20,855 nucleotides of DNA from the NCBI GenBank assembly GCA_030600725.1, contig JAUVLN010000009.1, positions 1 through 20,855 on the forward strand, in the 5' to 3' direction. Positions 13,708 to 20,855 of this stretch are shown here, piece by piece. Position numbers and translations under genes: made by a program. Every line of letters begins with the position of its first letter. Position 1 is the first letter of the stretch. The notes under the pieces are model-generated. The model was not told the origin of the DNA and ran no database searches. It saw only the letters and a program-made list of their open reading frames with translations. This stretch comes from Thermoplasmatota archaeon. Lineage in GTDB: Archaea; Thermoplasmatota; Penumbrarchaeia; Penumbrarchaeales; Penumbrarchaeaceae.

Positions 13708-13818
13708 TCAATTTAAAAGGTCAGGATAATACTCATAAAAGATGTTAATGGAATGTAGGAGCGAATGTACTGGTTCCGAATAGGGTACGAAGCATCGATA
13801 GGGCGAATTCAGAGGATG

Positions 13819-13893
13819 CTACGCCCTTCTCCTCTCCATCTTAAGGGTCAGGACCGCCCCGATGAAGTAGCTGTACGACTTAAACCTGACCAT
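13819..13893 (-). CDS. Possible 24-codon small ORF downstream of ilvD
   Basis: An ATG-started frame of 24 codons begins 13 bp after the ilvD stop, with GAGGT about 10 bases before the ATG. The peptide is basic with a short hydrophobic centre (YFIGAVLTL). It is too short to judge coding bias and may be chance. The rest of the 13708-13906 gap shows no feature. Confidence 0.15.
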   Translation of the reverse strand: MVRFKSYSYFIGAVLTLKMERRRA

Positions 13894-13906
13894 TGAAATA
13901 TTTACC

Positions 13907-15526
13907 TCAACATCTCCTCAGCACATGATCCCTGTAGGACCTGAGAAAAGGGGTCAGCTCTCTACGTGGTGGAGACATCTTCTTCCTTCTCGATCCCAGC
14001 TCATGATCAGCTATCTCCACGTTCAAGGCCCTACCCGGGATATCTATCTCGATGATATCCCCGTCCCGGATGAGACCGATCACACCACCGATATATGCCT
14101 CCGGGGTAACGTGGCCGACACAGGGGCCCCTTGTGGCTCCGGAGAAACGGCCGTCGGTCACAAGGGCGACCTTCGTGAAACCCGCCCCGATGATGGCCGC
14201 CGTCGGCGAGAGCATCTCGGGCATCCCGGGAGCGCCTGCGGGCCCCATGAAGTTGATGACAACGACATCGCCTTCCTCTATCTCTCCATTCCCGATCGCT
14301 GAAAGCACACCTTCCTCGGTGTCGAACACCTTGGCAGGCCCTCTGTGTGCCATCATCTCCTCCGATACGGCTATCTGCTTGATCACCGAATCCTTCGCCA
14401 TGTTCCCCCTCAGGACGGCAAGGCCCCCCTCCGGGAAGAACGGATCCCCCAACTCCCTTACGACGGACCCATCCCTAACCGGGGATGATCTGGCGATCTC
14501 CAGTATATCACGGCCGTCCACCGTCTTTGCGCTTTTCAACTCATCCACCAGCCTGTTAAGAACCGCTGGAATCCCTCCCGCCCCATCGAGGTCCTCCATG
14601 TGATGGGGCCCGGAGGGGCTTATATGACAGATGTTGGGGGTCGTTCGGGATATCTCATCGAACAGGCCCATTGTGAGGTCGATTCCCAGTTCCCCGGCGA
14701 TCGCCGGCAGATGAAGAGCTACATTGGTCGATCCACCTATTGCCATATCGACCATGATGGCGTTGTGAAATGCTTCGGGGGTCATGATCTGGGATGGCTT
14801 CAACCCCTCGGAAAGCAGCCCCACGATCCTTCTACCGGAAAGGTACGCCTGCTCCCTCTTTCCCTCCGACACCGCCAATGCCGTCGCGCATCCTGACAGT
14901 GACATACCCAACGCTTCCGTCATGCATGCCATGGAGTTCGCAGTGAACATGCCTGAACAGGACCCAGGACCCGGGCAGGAGTGCCTCTCGATCCTGTTTG
15001 CCTCCTCAATGCTCATCCTTCCGGCCTTCAGCGCTCCGACAGCCTCGAAACCGGAGGAGAGGTCGTACACCTCGTCCCCGTCCCTTCCGGCTTTCATTGG
15101 CCCCCCCGTCAGGATGATCGCAGGCAGATCCAATCTACCAGCTGCCATGAGCATCCCGGGCGTGATCTTGTCGCAGTTGGTCACGCCCACCCACGCGTCC
15201 AGGGAGTGGGATAGTACCATTAGCTCCACGTTGTCGGCTATATGTTCCCTTGATGGAAGCGAATGCCTCATGGAGACGTGCATCGCGATCCCGTCGCAGA
15301 TCCCGGGCACGCCCCACTCGAACGGCACCCCTCCAGCTTCGCGGATCCCCCTCTTCACCTCCGAGACCAGCTCACCCAGGTGGATATGTCCGGGGATCAG
15401 TTCGTTGAAGGAGTTGGCGATCCCGATAAATGGTTTTTTCAGATCGTCATCGCCAATACCCGTAGCCCTGAGCAGGGCTCTATGGGGCAGGGTCTCATCT
15501 CCTTTCTTCAGAACGTCGGACCGCAG
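13907..15526 (-). CDS. ilvD: Dihydroxy-acid dehydratase (probable CTG start)
   Basis: A 539-aa Fe-S dehydratase converting 2,3-dihydroxy-isovalerate/-methylvalerate to the 2-keto acids of valine and isoleucine synthesis. Visible are the family start LRSDVLKKGDETLPHRALLRATG, NSFNELIPGHIHL at 39-50, GICDGIAM with Cys77, VTNCDKITPGMLM with Cys118, CPGPGSCSGMFTANSM with Cys184 and Cys190, MGGSTN-like IGGSTN, and the C-terminal TDGRFSGATRG. The frame runs open further upstream, but that part is unlike IlvD and has no ATG, GTG or TTG near the family start. AGGAGGG lies six bases before CTG at 15526-15524, so CTG is the likely initiator. The segment usually reading AMGHxGM is AMHVSM, one residue short. 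A related sugar-acid dehydratase is a less likely alternative. Confidence 0.92.
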   Translation of the reverse strand: MRSDVLKKGDETLPHRALLRATGIGDDDLKKPFIGIANSFNELIPGHIHLGELVSEVKRGIREAGGVPFEWGVPGICDGIAMHVSMRHSLPSREHIADNVELMVLSHSLDAWVGVTNCDKITPGMLMAAGRLDLPAIILTGGPMKAGRDGDEVYDLSSGFEAVGALKAGRMSIEEANRIERHSCPGPGSCSGMFTANSMACMTEALGMSLSGCATALAVSEGKREQAYLSGRRIVGLLSEGLKPSQIMTPEAFHNAIMVDMAIGGSTNVALHLPAIAGELGIDLTMGLFDEISRTTPNICHISPSGPHHMEDLDGAGGIPAVLNRLVDELKSAKTVDGRDILEIARSSPVRDGSVVRELGDPFFPEGGLAVLRGNMAKDSVIKQIAVSEEMMAHRGPAKVFDTEEGVLSAIGNGEIEEGDVVVINFMGPAGAPGMPEMLSPTAAIIGAGFTKVALVTDGRFSGATRGPCVGHVTPEAYIGGVIGLIRDGDIIEIDIPGRALNVEIADHELGSRRKKMSPPRRELTPFLRSYRDHVLRRC

Positions 15527-15574
15527 ATATATCCCTCCTGTCGAGATGCAAGCGGCGACATACGGAATTAAACT
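15527..15574 (-). promoter_or_regulatory. TATA box and Shine-Dalgarno that fix the ilvD start
   Basis: The minus strand carries AGTTTAATTCC (about 15565-15574), then AGGAGGG at 15539-15533, six bases and CTG. A transcription start about 25 bp after the TATA box would lie near 15541, so no upstream codon could serve as initiator if this promoter is the one used. Confidence 0.45.
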
Positions 15575-15813
15575 TTCGGAAAAAGGGGGTTGGGGGCCGC
15601 TTCCAGTCGAATCAAAGAAGGTTTGGAGACTTGCGAGCGGCGGTCCCCCATCCAATATAATTGAACCATCTATTAATACCTTACACCGACAGATCGTGCA
15701 CAAGGGCCTCGTAATCCCTCTTCCTCGGGCCTGACAGGACAAGGGCATAGGAGTGGTCTATCCCAGGCAGTGGAGCTTTAACCCTTCCAGGTCCATCTCA
15801 ACACTGAAATATG

Positions 15814-15837
15814 AGGGCCCTGCCGTAACAGGGCCCT
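15814..15837 (-). terminator. 9-bp hairpin after the giant surface protein gene
   Basis: AGGGCCCTG at 15814-15822 pairs perfectly with CAGGGCCCT at 15829-15837 around a 6-base loop, 9 bp beyond the stop codon at 15847. On the minus strand it is followed by CATATTTCAG rather than a pure T-run, so it is a strong 3'-end structure but not a textbook terminator. Confidence 0.5.
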
Positions 15838-15846
15838 ATATGGACA

Positions 15847-18800
15847 TTACTCTTCATCCTCAAAGTCGTCCTCGTCTTCTTCGTCTTCATCCTCGTCCTC
15901 GTCATCCCAGCCCATATCGTCCTCATCCTCATCCTCGAAATCGTCCTTCTTTCTCCTGACAACCAGTATGACCGCCACTACCGCCAGAAGCAGTAGAAGA
16001 AGGATGAGCGAGATGACCACGACCGTACCGCAGGAGCTGGAGTCTTCCTTCTCCTTATCCAGGACGATATCATCCAGGTCGGTCTCATCCTCGGTGATCA
16101 CGACCATGAATACAAGGTCCTTGTATCCGGACCGTGATATTGTAAGGTCGTGCGTCCCCTGTGATCCAGTCAGTACGAACATGCCGTTCTCGTCGGTCAC
16201 CGCCTCCTCGCCGGAATCGAGTTTCACTATCGCCCCTTCCAACGGCTCTCCATCCTTGTCGACGACACGCCCCACGACAGTCCCCTGCGCCTCAGCGGAA
16301 CTGCTGGTCGTGAAGGACCATTCGTAGGTCTCCAACGGGTTACCGGCATGGTCTGCACCGTTAACCTCCACATTATACAAGGTGGACGTCTGCCAGCCGC
16401 CCTCGGGCAGGTATGATGCGGTGAAGCCCTCCCAGGTGATGTTCACGTCAGCTCCGTTTACGGTGAGCGTCACGGTAACCACGTTCATCTGCTTGTTGAA
16501 CTCAACCTCCACAGGATAATTGATGGGAACTGAGCCGCCGGTCGGTCCCGCGGAGAGGATACCCGGTAGTGTTAGATCCACGGTGAATACAACGGTCTCG
16601 GTCACGTGGTTACCCGCGGCGTCGGTTATCATCACCTGAACGATATGCTCCCCACTGGTTAGGTTGGTGAACTGACGCGACGTGTCAGAGGATACCCCGG
16701 TCCAGTTACCGTCATCGAACTTGATCTCGTAGACGGCCGAGGATCCTGTGCCGTTACCGGTCCAGCTGACCGTAACGGCTGATCCGATCGTGGAACCGCC
16801 GAGCGGTGTATCGATGCTCAGGGTCGGGTCGACCGTATCCACAACGAAATCCACGAACTCCTCGACCGTATTCCCAACAAGGTCTCTGGCGCTTATGGTG
16901 AAATTATGCATTCCTTCGTCCAGGTCGGTCAGGTTATATGTGCCAGTTCCCTCGACAGGCATCCACTCCTCCATGCCCACCTTGAGCTCCACCATATCGA
17001 TCCCGACACCCGTATCGGCCACCATCCAGTCTATCGTGAACGCGTTGACGGAGAGATACGAGCCTTTGACCGGGTAGTTGACCGTGATGACAGGCGACAG
17101 GTTGTCGATGGTGACAACGATGGAATCCCCGCCACTGTTCCCCGCAAGGTCCCGGATCCTCACCTCGATGGTATGCTCACCGTCCGGCACCTCCGTGAGC
17201 TGGGTGGCATTGGCATCTCCCAGGTCCGTCCAGTTACCGTCATCCAACCTGATCTCCACGATGTCTATTCCGCTTCCGTCCTCGGTGGCATTCCAGGTTA
17301 TATCAACCATCTCACCATTCATCAGATCTCCTTCGAACGGAGCTGTGATATTTATGATAGGATCGGTGATATCAATAACCACCGATGCCGTGTCCGTGTT
17401 CATATTGCCTCCGAGGTCCAGGGCCATCACCGTGAAAGTGTGTTCTCCCTCGGGCAGATCGGCAAAGAGGTGAGATCTATCGAGCCCCTTGTCGATCCAT
17501 GAACCATTATCCAGCTTCACCATGAAGAGGTCCAGACCCCATCCCACATCGGCCCCATCCCAGATCAGGTCGATATCATCTCCGCTCAGGAAGGACCCGT
17601 CAGCCGGATTGATTATCGAGACCGTGGGGTCCGTCTCATCCGGTATGGGCGGATAGTATCCGGACCCCCCCTCCACCAATGGGTAGTTGTCGAATTCGTC
17701 AACCACCGCATAGGGTGATTCGCCTATGCCGTCCCCGTCGGTATCAGACCCGGCGTAATCATCCCAGTAGTTCCCGATCAGTTTGATGTAATTGGATCCT
17801 CCGTATTTGTAACGGATGGGTTCATCGGAGTACCAGGTGGTGCTCGTATTGTCATCGATGGAGAGCGTATCAACGGTGTTCTCCGTGAAGCTGTTGAGGT
17901 AGGCGTAGTTATCCATCGATCTGTTAAAATATACCCCCACCGGATTGTTATCTATGATATTTCTGGTGATGTAGGTCGACCCCATCTCGAAGGTCGCGTA
18001 GGCGGTTCCTTTTATGTGTTTGGAGACGGAGATCCCCCTGTCCCCCGCGTTCCTTATCAGATTATCATCTATGTTCTGTGCTCCAAAGATCGCCGTAGCA
18101 TTGTCGACCACCGTACCGTAGATGTTCAGCGAGATACCCCACTGGGTACAATCCGTGATCGTGTTCCCTTGGATGTTTATCTCACCAAAGTTCAGCTCAA
18201 CGTAACTTATGGGGTACACCTCCATGTTCAGTGCGATCCCGATCTTGCAGGACACTATATTATCGCTGACCGTAATACCGCCTATATCGATCGTGGACAA
18301 ACCCACCGAATCCCCACCAAGGGAGGTGAAAGAGATATTTATCCCGTCCCCACCGGCCGTGATATCATTTCCCGAGACCACGATCTCATCCATGGAAAAC
18401 GAGGTCATGAACTCGTTGCCGTAACCCAGATCGGAAAGGGTCAGTATTATACCGTCCTTCGTGGCATCTATCACGTTATCCTCCATTCTGAAACCGCCGA
18501 AGTCAAAGCGCCCCTTGAGCCTGAGATCGTTCCCGATACTGTCGACGTTCTCAAGATCTATACCCCTTCCCGCACAGGTGATATCGTTTCCCGAGATGCT
18601 GAACTCACCCATCTCGAAAAATGCGTTATCCTCCACATACATTCCGATATGGGAGAACTGGTCGATCACGATACCGTCATCCCCGCTCGTAATGGTGTTA
18701 TCATCAACCTGGATCCCTCCGATCTGGCCGTACGAATTATCGAATATATCATAGACCATCTCGTTGAAATATAGCCATATCCCGTCGTCACTGCTTGTTA

Positions 18801-20855
18801 TATCATTCCCGGAGAAGGAGAGATTCCCGAAGATGAACCTCCCGTTATTGTACAGGTCGTATCCAAAATACTGCAAGGTGTTCAGGCAGATGCCGTAGCT
18901 CATATCAGAGTATATGGTGTTGCCATCAAAGCTGATATCCCCCATTACCACCTCTGAGGAGACCTCTATATCGTACCCGAAATATTCGAAATGTTCTACA
19001 TACACCCCTTCATCGTTGCTCCAGATGACATTATCGTTCACGGTCATATCGCCGATCTCCACATAATTATCACCGTAGAGATAGGATCCGAGATAATCGA
19101 AATTTTCCAGGGTCATGCCATCATTTGTCCTGCTCACGATCTCATTGCCGTCAATATGCATCTCCCCCATCTCGAAAGAGGACCCCCCATACATTTCATA
19201 TCCGATATATTCGTAATACTCAATATAGATGCCTTCATATGAGCTGTTGATGATATTATCCGATATGGAGAGATCCCCGATGATCACATCCGCCTCATCA
19301 TAGAGATATGACCCGATATCGGAGAATAAATAGAGGTATATACCGTAATTATCCTCAGAATATATCGTGTTCCCGATCATCTCGATATTACCCATAAGGA
19401 ATTTGGATGTCCCATAGTTCTCATAGCCCATCCCGTAGATATCTCCAACGTAGAGTCCGTACCCGTCCGCCTTTATGCTGTTCCCATTGAATGTAATATC
19501 ACCCATGGTAAATGAGGAGTTGACGTACATGTAATTCCCAAAATATTCGATATATCCAACATACAATCCGTCACCCGTACCTGATCCGAGTACGATATTG
19601 TCATCAAAATGAATGCCCCCCATTGAGAAAACGGAGGAACCGTAAACCTCGTAGCCGAAGTATTCGATATAATAACAATATATGCCGTATGCTTCGGAGG
19701 TCACGTTGTTCTCACTCACCGATATATCATCCATCGTGAACGAGCTGGTACCGTGTAGATATGAGCCGAAATACTCGATGTAATCGATATATATCGATTC
19801 TCCGGTTGAATCTATGAGGTTCTCCTCGATGAGAACGCTCTCGAAGGATACGGCGGAATCTCCATAGAGATCATATCCGAAATACTCAAGGTAAACGTAG
19901 ATCCCGTATGCAACGGATCCAATGGTGTTACCCGATATATCAATGGATCCAAACCTGACAACGGAGTTATCATAAAGGTAACTCCCGAGATGATATATAT
20001 CGTTGATATAGATGCCGTGGCCGTTGGATCCTATCTCATTTCCCTTGATCTCGACATCACCGATGGTAAAGCTAGAGGTATCTTGTAGATCGTATCCGAT
20101 ATTGTATAAGGAATTATAATAGACCCCCACATCATTGGAAACGATCAGATTATCGTTACAGGTTATGTTTCCGATGGTCACTTCCGCCATCCCAACATTC
20201 TCGTAGCCGAAATTATACAAACTGCCTATGTAAAAACCATTGGTCGAGGTGGACTCCAGGTCATTGCCATCCACGCGGATATCACCCATGGTGAACGAGG
20301 AGGATCCGGACATGTATGACCCTATCCTCGTCATCTGGTTGATATCTATGGAATTATCACCGGAAAGGATCTCATTCTCCTCCACAAGTAGATTCCCGAT
20401 GTTAACCGAACTGCTTCCCGACATGTAATCGCCCCAGTATCTGAAAGATCCCAGCAGGATGCCCTCCGCGGATGATTCGATATCGTTCCTGAGGAACTGA
20501 ATATCCTTCATTGTGAGGGAGGCAGATCCGCCCATATCACGACCGAAATAGGAGAAGTAATTCACATGGACACCTCTACCTGCCGATACGATCTTATTAT
20601 CATCAAACCGGAAGCTCCCGAAAACAGCGGTGGAATCTCCCTCGTTGTTCTCTCCACAGTTTCGAATCCTGTAACAGTAAATACCGGCGCTTCCGGTTGC
20701 GGTTATGTCATTCCAGCACACCTCAAGATCTTCGAACATGAAGGATGAGTCACCATACATATACCCCCCAACGTGACTGAAATAGTGGAGGTCGACGCCC
20801 ATGTCACCGATGATCTCGTTCTCCAATATACTGATGCTGTTCATCCTCACCGTGG
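15847..20855 (-). CDS. Giant beta-helix / Ig-repeat surface protein, N-terminus outside window
   Basis: The frame is open to the right edge, so the gene is 5'-incomplete (signal peptide not visible); over 1660 residues are present. Order from the N-terminus: about 26 parallel beta-helix repeats; a NosD-like close (IGNYWDDYAGSDTDGDGIGE, about 17800-17740); four Ig-like domains each starting near DPxxxIxxPxxGS and ending in DxAGN (17640-16560); a Big_5-like domain (about 16557-16300, FNKQMN...LYNVEVNGADHAGNPLETYEWSFTT pattern); a carboxypeptidase-regulatory-like domain (VVGRVVDKDGEPLEGA, about 16290-16070); one transmembrane helix (about 16035-15960); RRKK; and a tail of 32 residues of which 27 are Asp or Glu. 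It is thus a C-terminally anchored exported protein, perhaps an adhesin or polysaccharide-binding protein. The function is inferred only from domains. Confidence 0.9.
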   Translation of the reverse strand, partial: TVRMNSISILENEIIGDMGVDLHYFSHVGGYMYGDSSFMFEDLEVCWNDITATGSAGIYCYRIRNCGENNEGDSTAVFGSFRFDDNKIVSAGRGVHVNYFSYFGRDMGGSASLTMKDIQFLRNDIESSAEGILLGSFRYWGDYMSGSSSVNIGNLLVEENEILSGDNSIDINQMTRIGSYMSGSSSFTMGDIRVDGNDLESTSTNGFYIGSLYNFGYENVGMAEVTIGNITCNDNLIVSNDVGVYYNSLYNIGYDLQDTSSFTIGDVEIKGNEIGSNGHGIYINDIYHLGSYLYDNSVVRFGSIDISGNTIGSVAYGIYVYLEYFGYDLYGDSAVSFESVLIEENLIDSTGESIYIDYIEYFGSYLHGTSSFTMDDISVSENNVTSEAYGIYCYYIEYFGYEVYGSSVFSMGGIHFDDNIVLGSGTGDGLYVGYIEYFGNYMYVNSSFTMGDITFNGNSIKADGYGLYVGDIYGMGYENYGTSKFLMGNIEMIGNTIYSEDNYGIYLYLFSDIGSYLYDEADVIIGDLSISDNIINSSYEGIYIEYYEYIGYEMYGGSSFEMGEMHIDGNEIVSRTNDGMTLENFDYLGSYLYGDNYVEIGDMTVNDNVIWSNDEGVYVEHFEYFGYDIEVSSEVVMGDISFDGNTIYSDMSYGICLNTLQYFGYDLYNNGRFIFGNLSFSGNDITSSDDGIWLYFNEMVYDIFDNSYGQIGGIQVDDNTITSGDDGIVIDQFSHIGMYVEDNAFFEMGEFSISGNDITCAGRGIDLENVDSIGNDLRLKGRFDFGGFRMEDNVIDATKDGIILTLSDLGYGNEFMTSFSMDEIVVSGNDITAGGDGINISFTSLGGDSVGLSTIDIGGITVSDNIVSCKIGIALNMEVYPISYVELNFGEINIQGNTITDCTQWGISLNIYGTVVDNATAIFGAQNIDDNLIRNAGDRGISVSKHIKGTAYATFEMGSTYITRNIIDNNPVGVYFNRSMDNYAYLNSFTENTVDTLSIDDNTSTTWYSDEPIRYKYGGSNYIKLIGNYWDDYAGSDTDGDGIGESPYAVVDEFDNYPLVEGGSGYYPPIPDETDPTVSIINPADGSFLSGDDIDLIWDGADVGWGLDLFMVKLDNGSWIDKGLDRSHLFADLPEGEHTFTVMALDLGGNMNTDTASVVIDITDPIINITAPFEGDLMNGEMVDITWNATEDGSGIDIVEIRLDDGNWTDLGDANATQLTEVPDGEHTIEVRIRDLAGNSGGDSIVVTIDNLSPVITVNYPVKGSYLSVNAFTIDWMVADTGVGIDMVELKVGMEEWMPVEGTGTYNLTDLDEGMHNFTISARDLVGNTVEEFVDFVVDTVDPTLSIDTPLGGSTIGSAVTVSWTGNGTGSSAVYEIKFDDGNWTGVSSDTSRQFTNLTSGEHIVQVMITDAAGNHVTETVVFTVDLTLPGILSAGPTGGSVPINYPVEVEFNKQMNVVTVTLTVNGADVNITWEGFTASYLPEGGWQTSTLYNVEVNGADHAGNPLETYEWSFTTSSSAEAQGTVVGRVVDKDGEPLEGAIVKLDSGEEAVTDENGMFVLTGSQGTHDLTISRSGYKDLVFMVVITEDETDLDDIVLDKEKEDSSSCGTVVVISLILLLLLLAVVAVILVVRRKKDDFEDEDEDDMGWDDEDEDEDEEDEDDFEDEE
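15850..15957 (-). other. Low-complexity acidic C-terminal tail
   Basis: GAG/GAC-type codons produce a run in which 27 of the last 32 residues are Asp or Glu, right after the RRKK that follows the membrane helix. The tail would be cytoplasmic. The DNA is a near-microsatellite and may vary in length between strains. Confidence 0.8.
17880..20855 (-). repeat. About 26 tandem beta-helix repeats of about 37 codons
   Basis: Each unit follows GNxIxSxxxGIYIxxxxYFGxxxYGxSSFxMGDIxV, about 37 residues or 111 bp. Most copies keep the Asn of xxN (expected Asn ladder), the Ser/Gly turn and the YFGY segment; the last four toward 17880 are shorter and lack the aromatic part. DNA copies differ at many synonymous sites, so this is an old protein-level repeat rather than a recent DNA duplication. 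The array continues beyond the window edge. Confidence 0.85.

Noticed and set aside
15592..15655. Imperfect GC-rich inverted repeat (GGGGGCCGC and GCGGCGGTCCCCC) upstream of ilvD as an attenuator or riboswitch
   Set aside because: Pairing is interrupted by a bulge, it lies upstream of the predicted transcription start, and no known leader class is recognisable.
14784..15734. 316-codon plus-strand frame opposite ilvD
   Set aside because: Shadow of ilvD; low-complexity Ser/Pro/Ile composition and no ribosome site.
15527..15748. Upstream in-frame extension of ilvD to an ATG at 15748
   Set aside because: The extra 74 codons do not resemble IlvD, there is a promoter-like element inside, and a perfect Shine-Dalgarno sits at the family start.
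18016..18774. 252-codon plus-strand frame opposite the beta-helix repeats
   Set aside because: Its periodic sequence mirrors the repeats of the real minus-strand gene.
17880..20855. CRISPR or DNA-level satellite
   Set aside because: The periodicity is about 111 bp and lies within one open frame; repeats are conserved at protein level with diverged codons and there are no unique spacers.

Overview
The window reads as chromosomal DNA of an archaeon, most likely an uncultivated euryarchaeal lineage of the Thermoplasmatota type. The evidence is an archaeal GTP cyclohydrolase MptA, archaeal TATA/BRE promoter cores ahead of many genes, a mix of Shine-Dalgarno-led and nearly leaderless starts, and two large envelope proteins of kinds common in such genomes (a NosD-like beta-helix/Ig protein and an FG-GAP/Ig-like protein). 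The phylum is an inference; the domain Archaea is well supported.

Layout. Positions 1-1080 form a markedly AT-rich islet with a truncated HEPN-like protein and an unrecognised protein with a C-terminal zinc ribbon. Positions 1081-1305 hold no gene but carry clustered inverted repeats at the composition boundary. From 1306 to 5366, all on the minus strand, lie mptA, prs (a two-gene operon), a DUF4870-like membrane protein, enolase, and a second small DUF4870-like membrane protein closed by a hairpin terminator. From 5585 to 8042, on the plus strand, is a tight four-gene operon: MazG-like pyrophosphohydrolase, imidazolonepropionase (HutI), nitroreductase and Nudix hydrolase. A convergent stand-alone two-CW cysteine protein follows at 8047-8316.

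Positions 8432-10193 (minus strand) hold the most unusual group: a ribbon-helix-helix protein, an unrecognised 62-aa protein, and a divergent FtsZ/tubulin-superfamily GTPase whose T7 synergy loop lacks two of three canonical residues. Palindromes and a strong TATA box lie upstream of the group. A tRNA-like 5' fragment with its own TATA box lies at its downstream end. The arrangement recalls a tubulin-type (TubZ) segregation or cytoskeletal cassette with an RHH adaptor; this is a hypothesis.

Positions 10429-13707 (plus) encode a type I membrane protein with a seven-bladed FG-GAP propeller and six Ig/cadherin-like domains. Positions 13907-15526 (minus) encode dihydroxy-acid dehydratase IlvD, whose only plausible start is a CTG codon behind a perfect Shine-Dalgarno. 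From 15847 to the window end (minus) runs a giant surface protein, incomplete at its N-terminus: about 26 beta-helix repeats of about 37 residues, a NosD-like segment, four Ig-like domains, a Big_5-like domain, a carboxypeptidase-regulatory-like domain, a membrane anchor and a very acidic tail.

Functionally the central part is mostly core metabolism (glycolysis, PRPP and pterin synthesis, histidine catabolism, branched-chain amino acids) plus nucleotide clean-up enzymes. The flanks are envelope or accessory genes.
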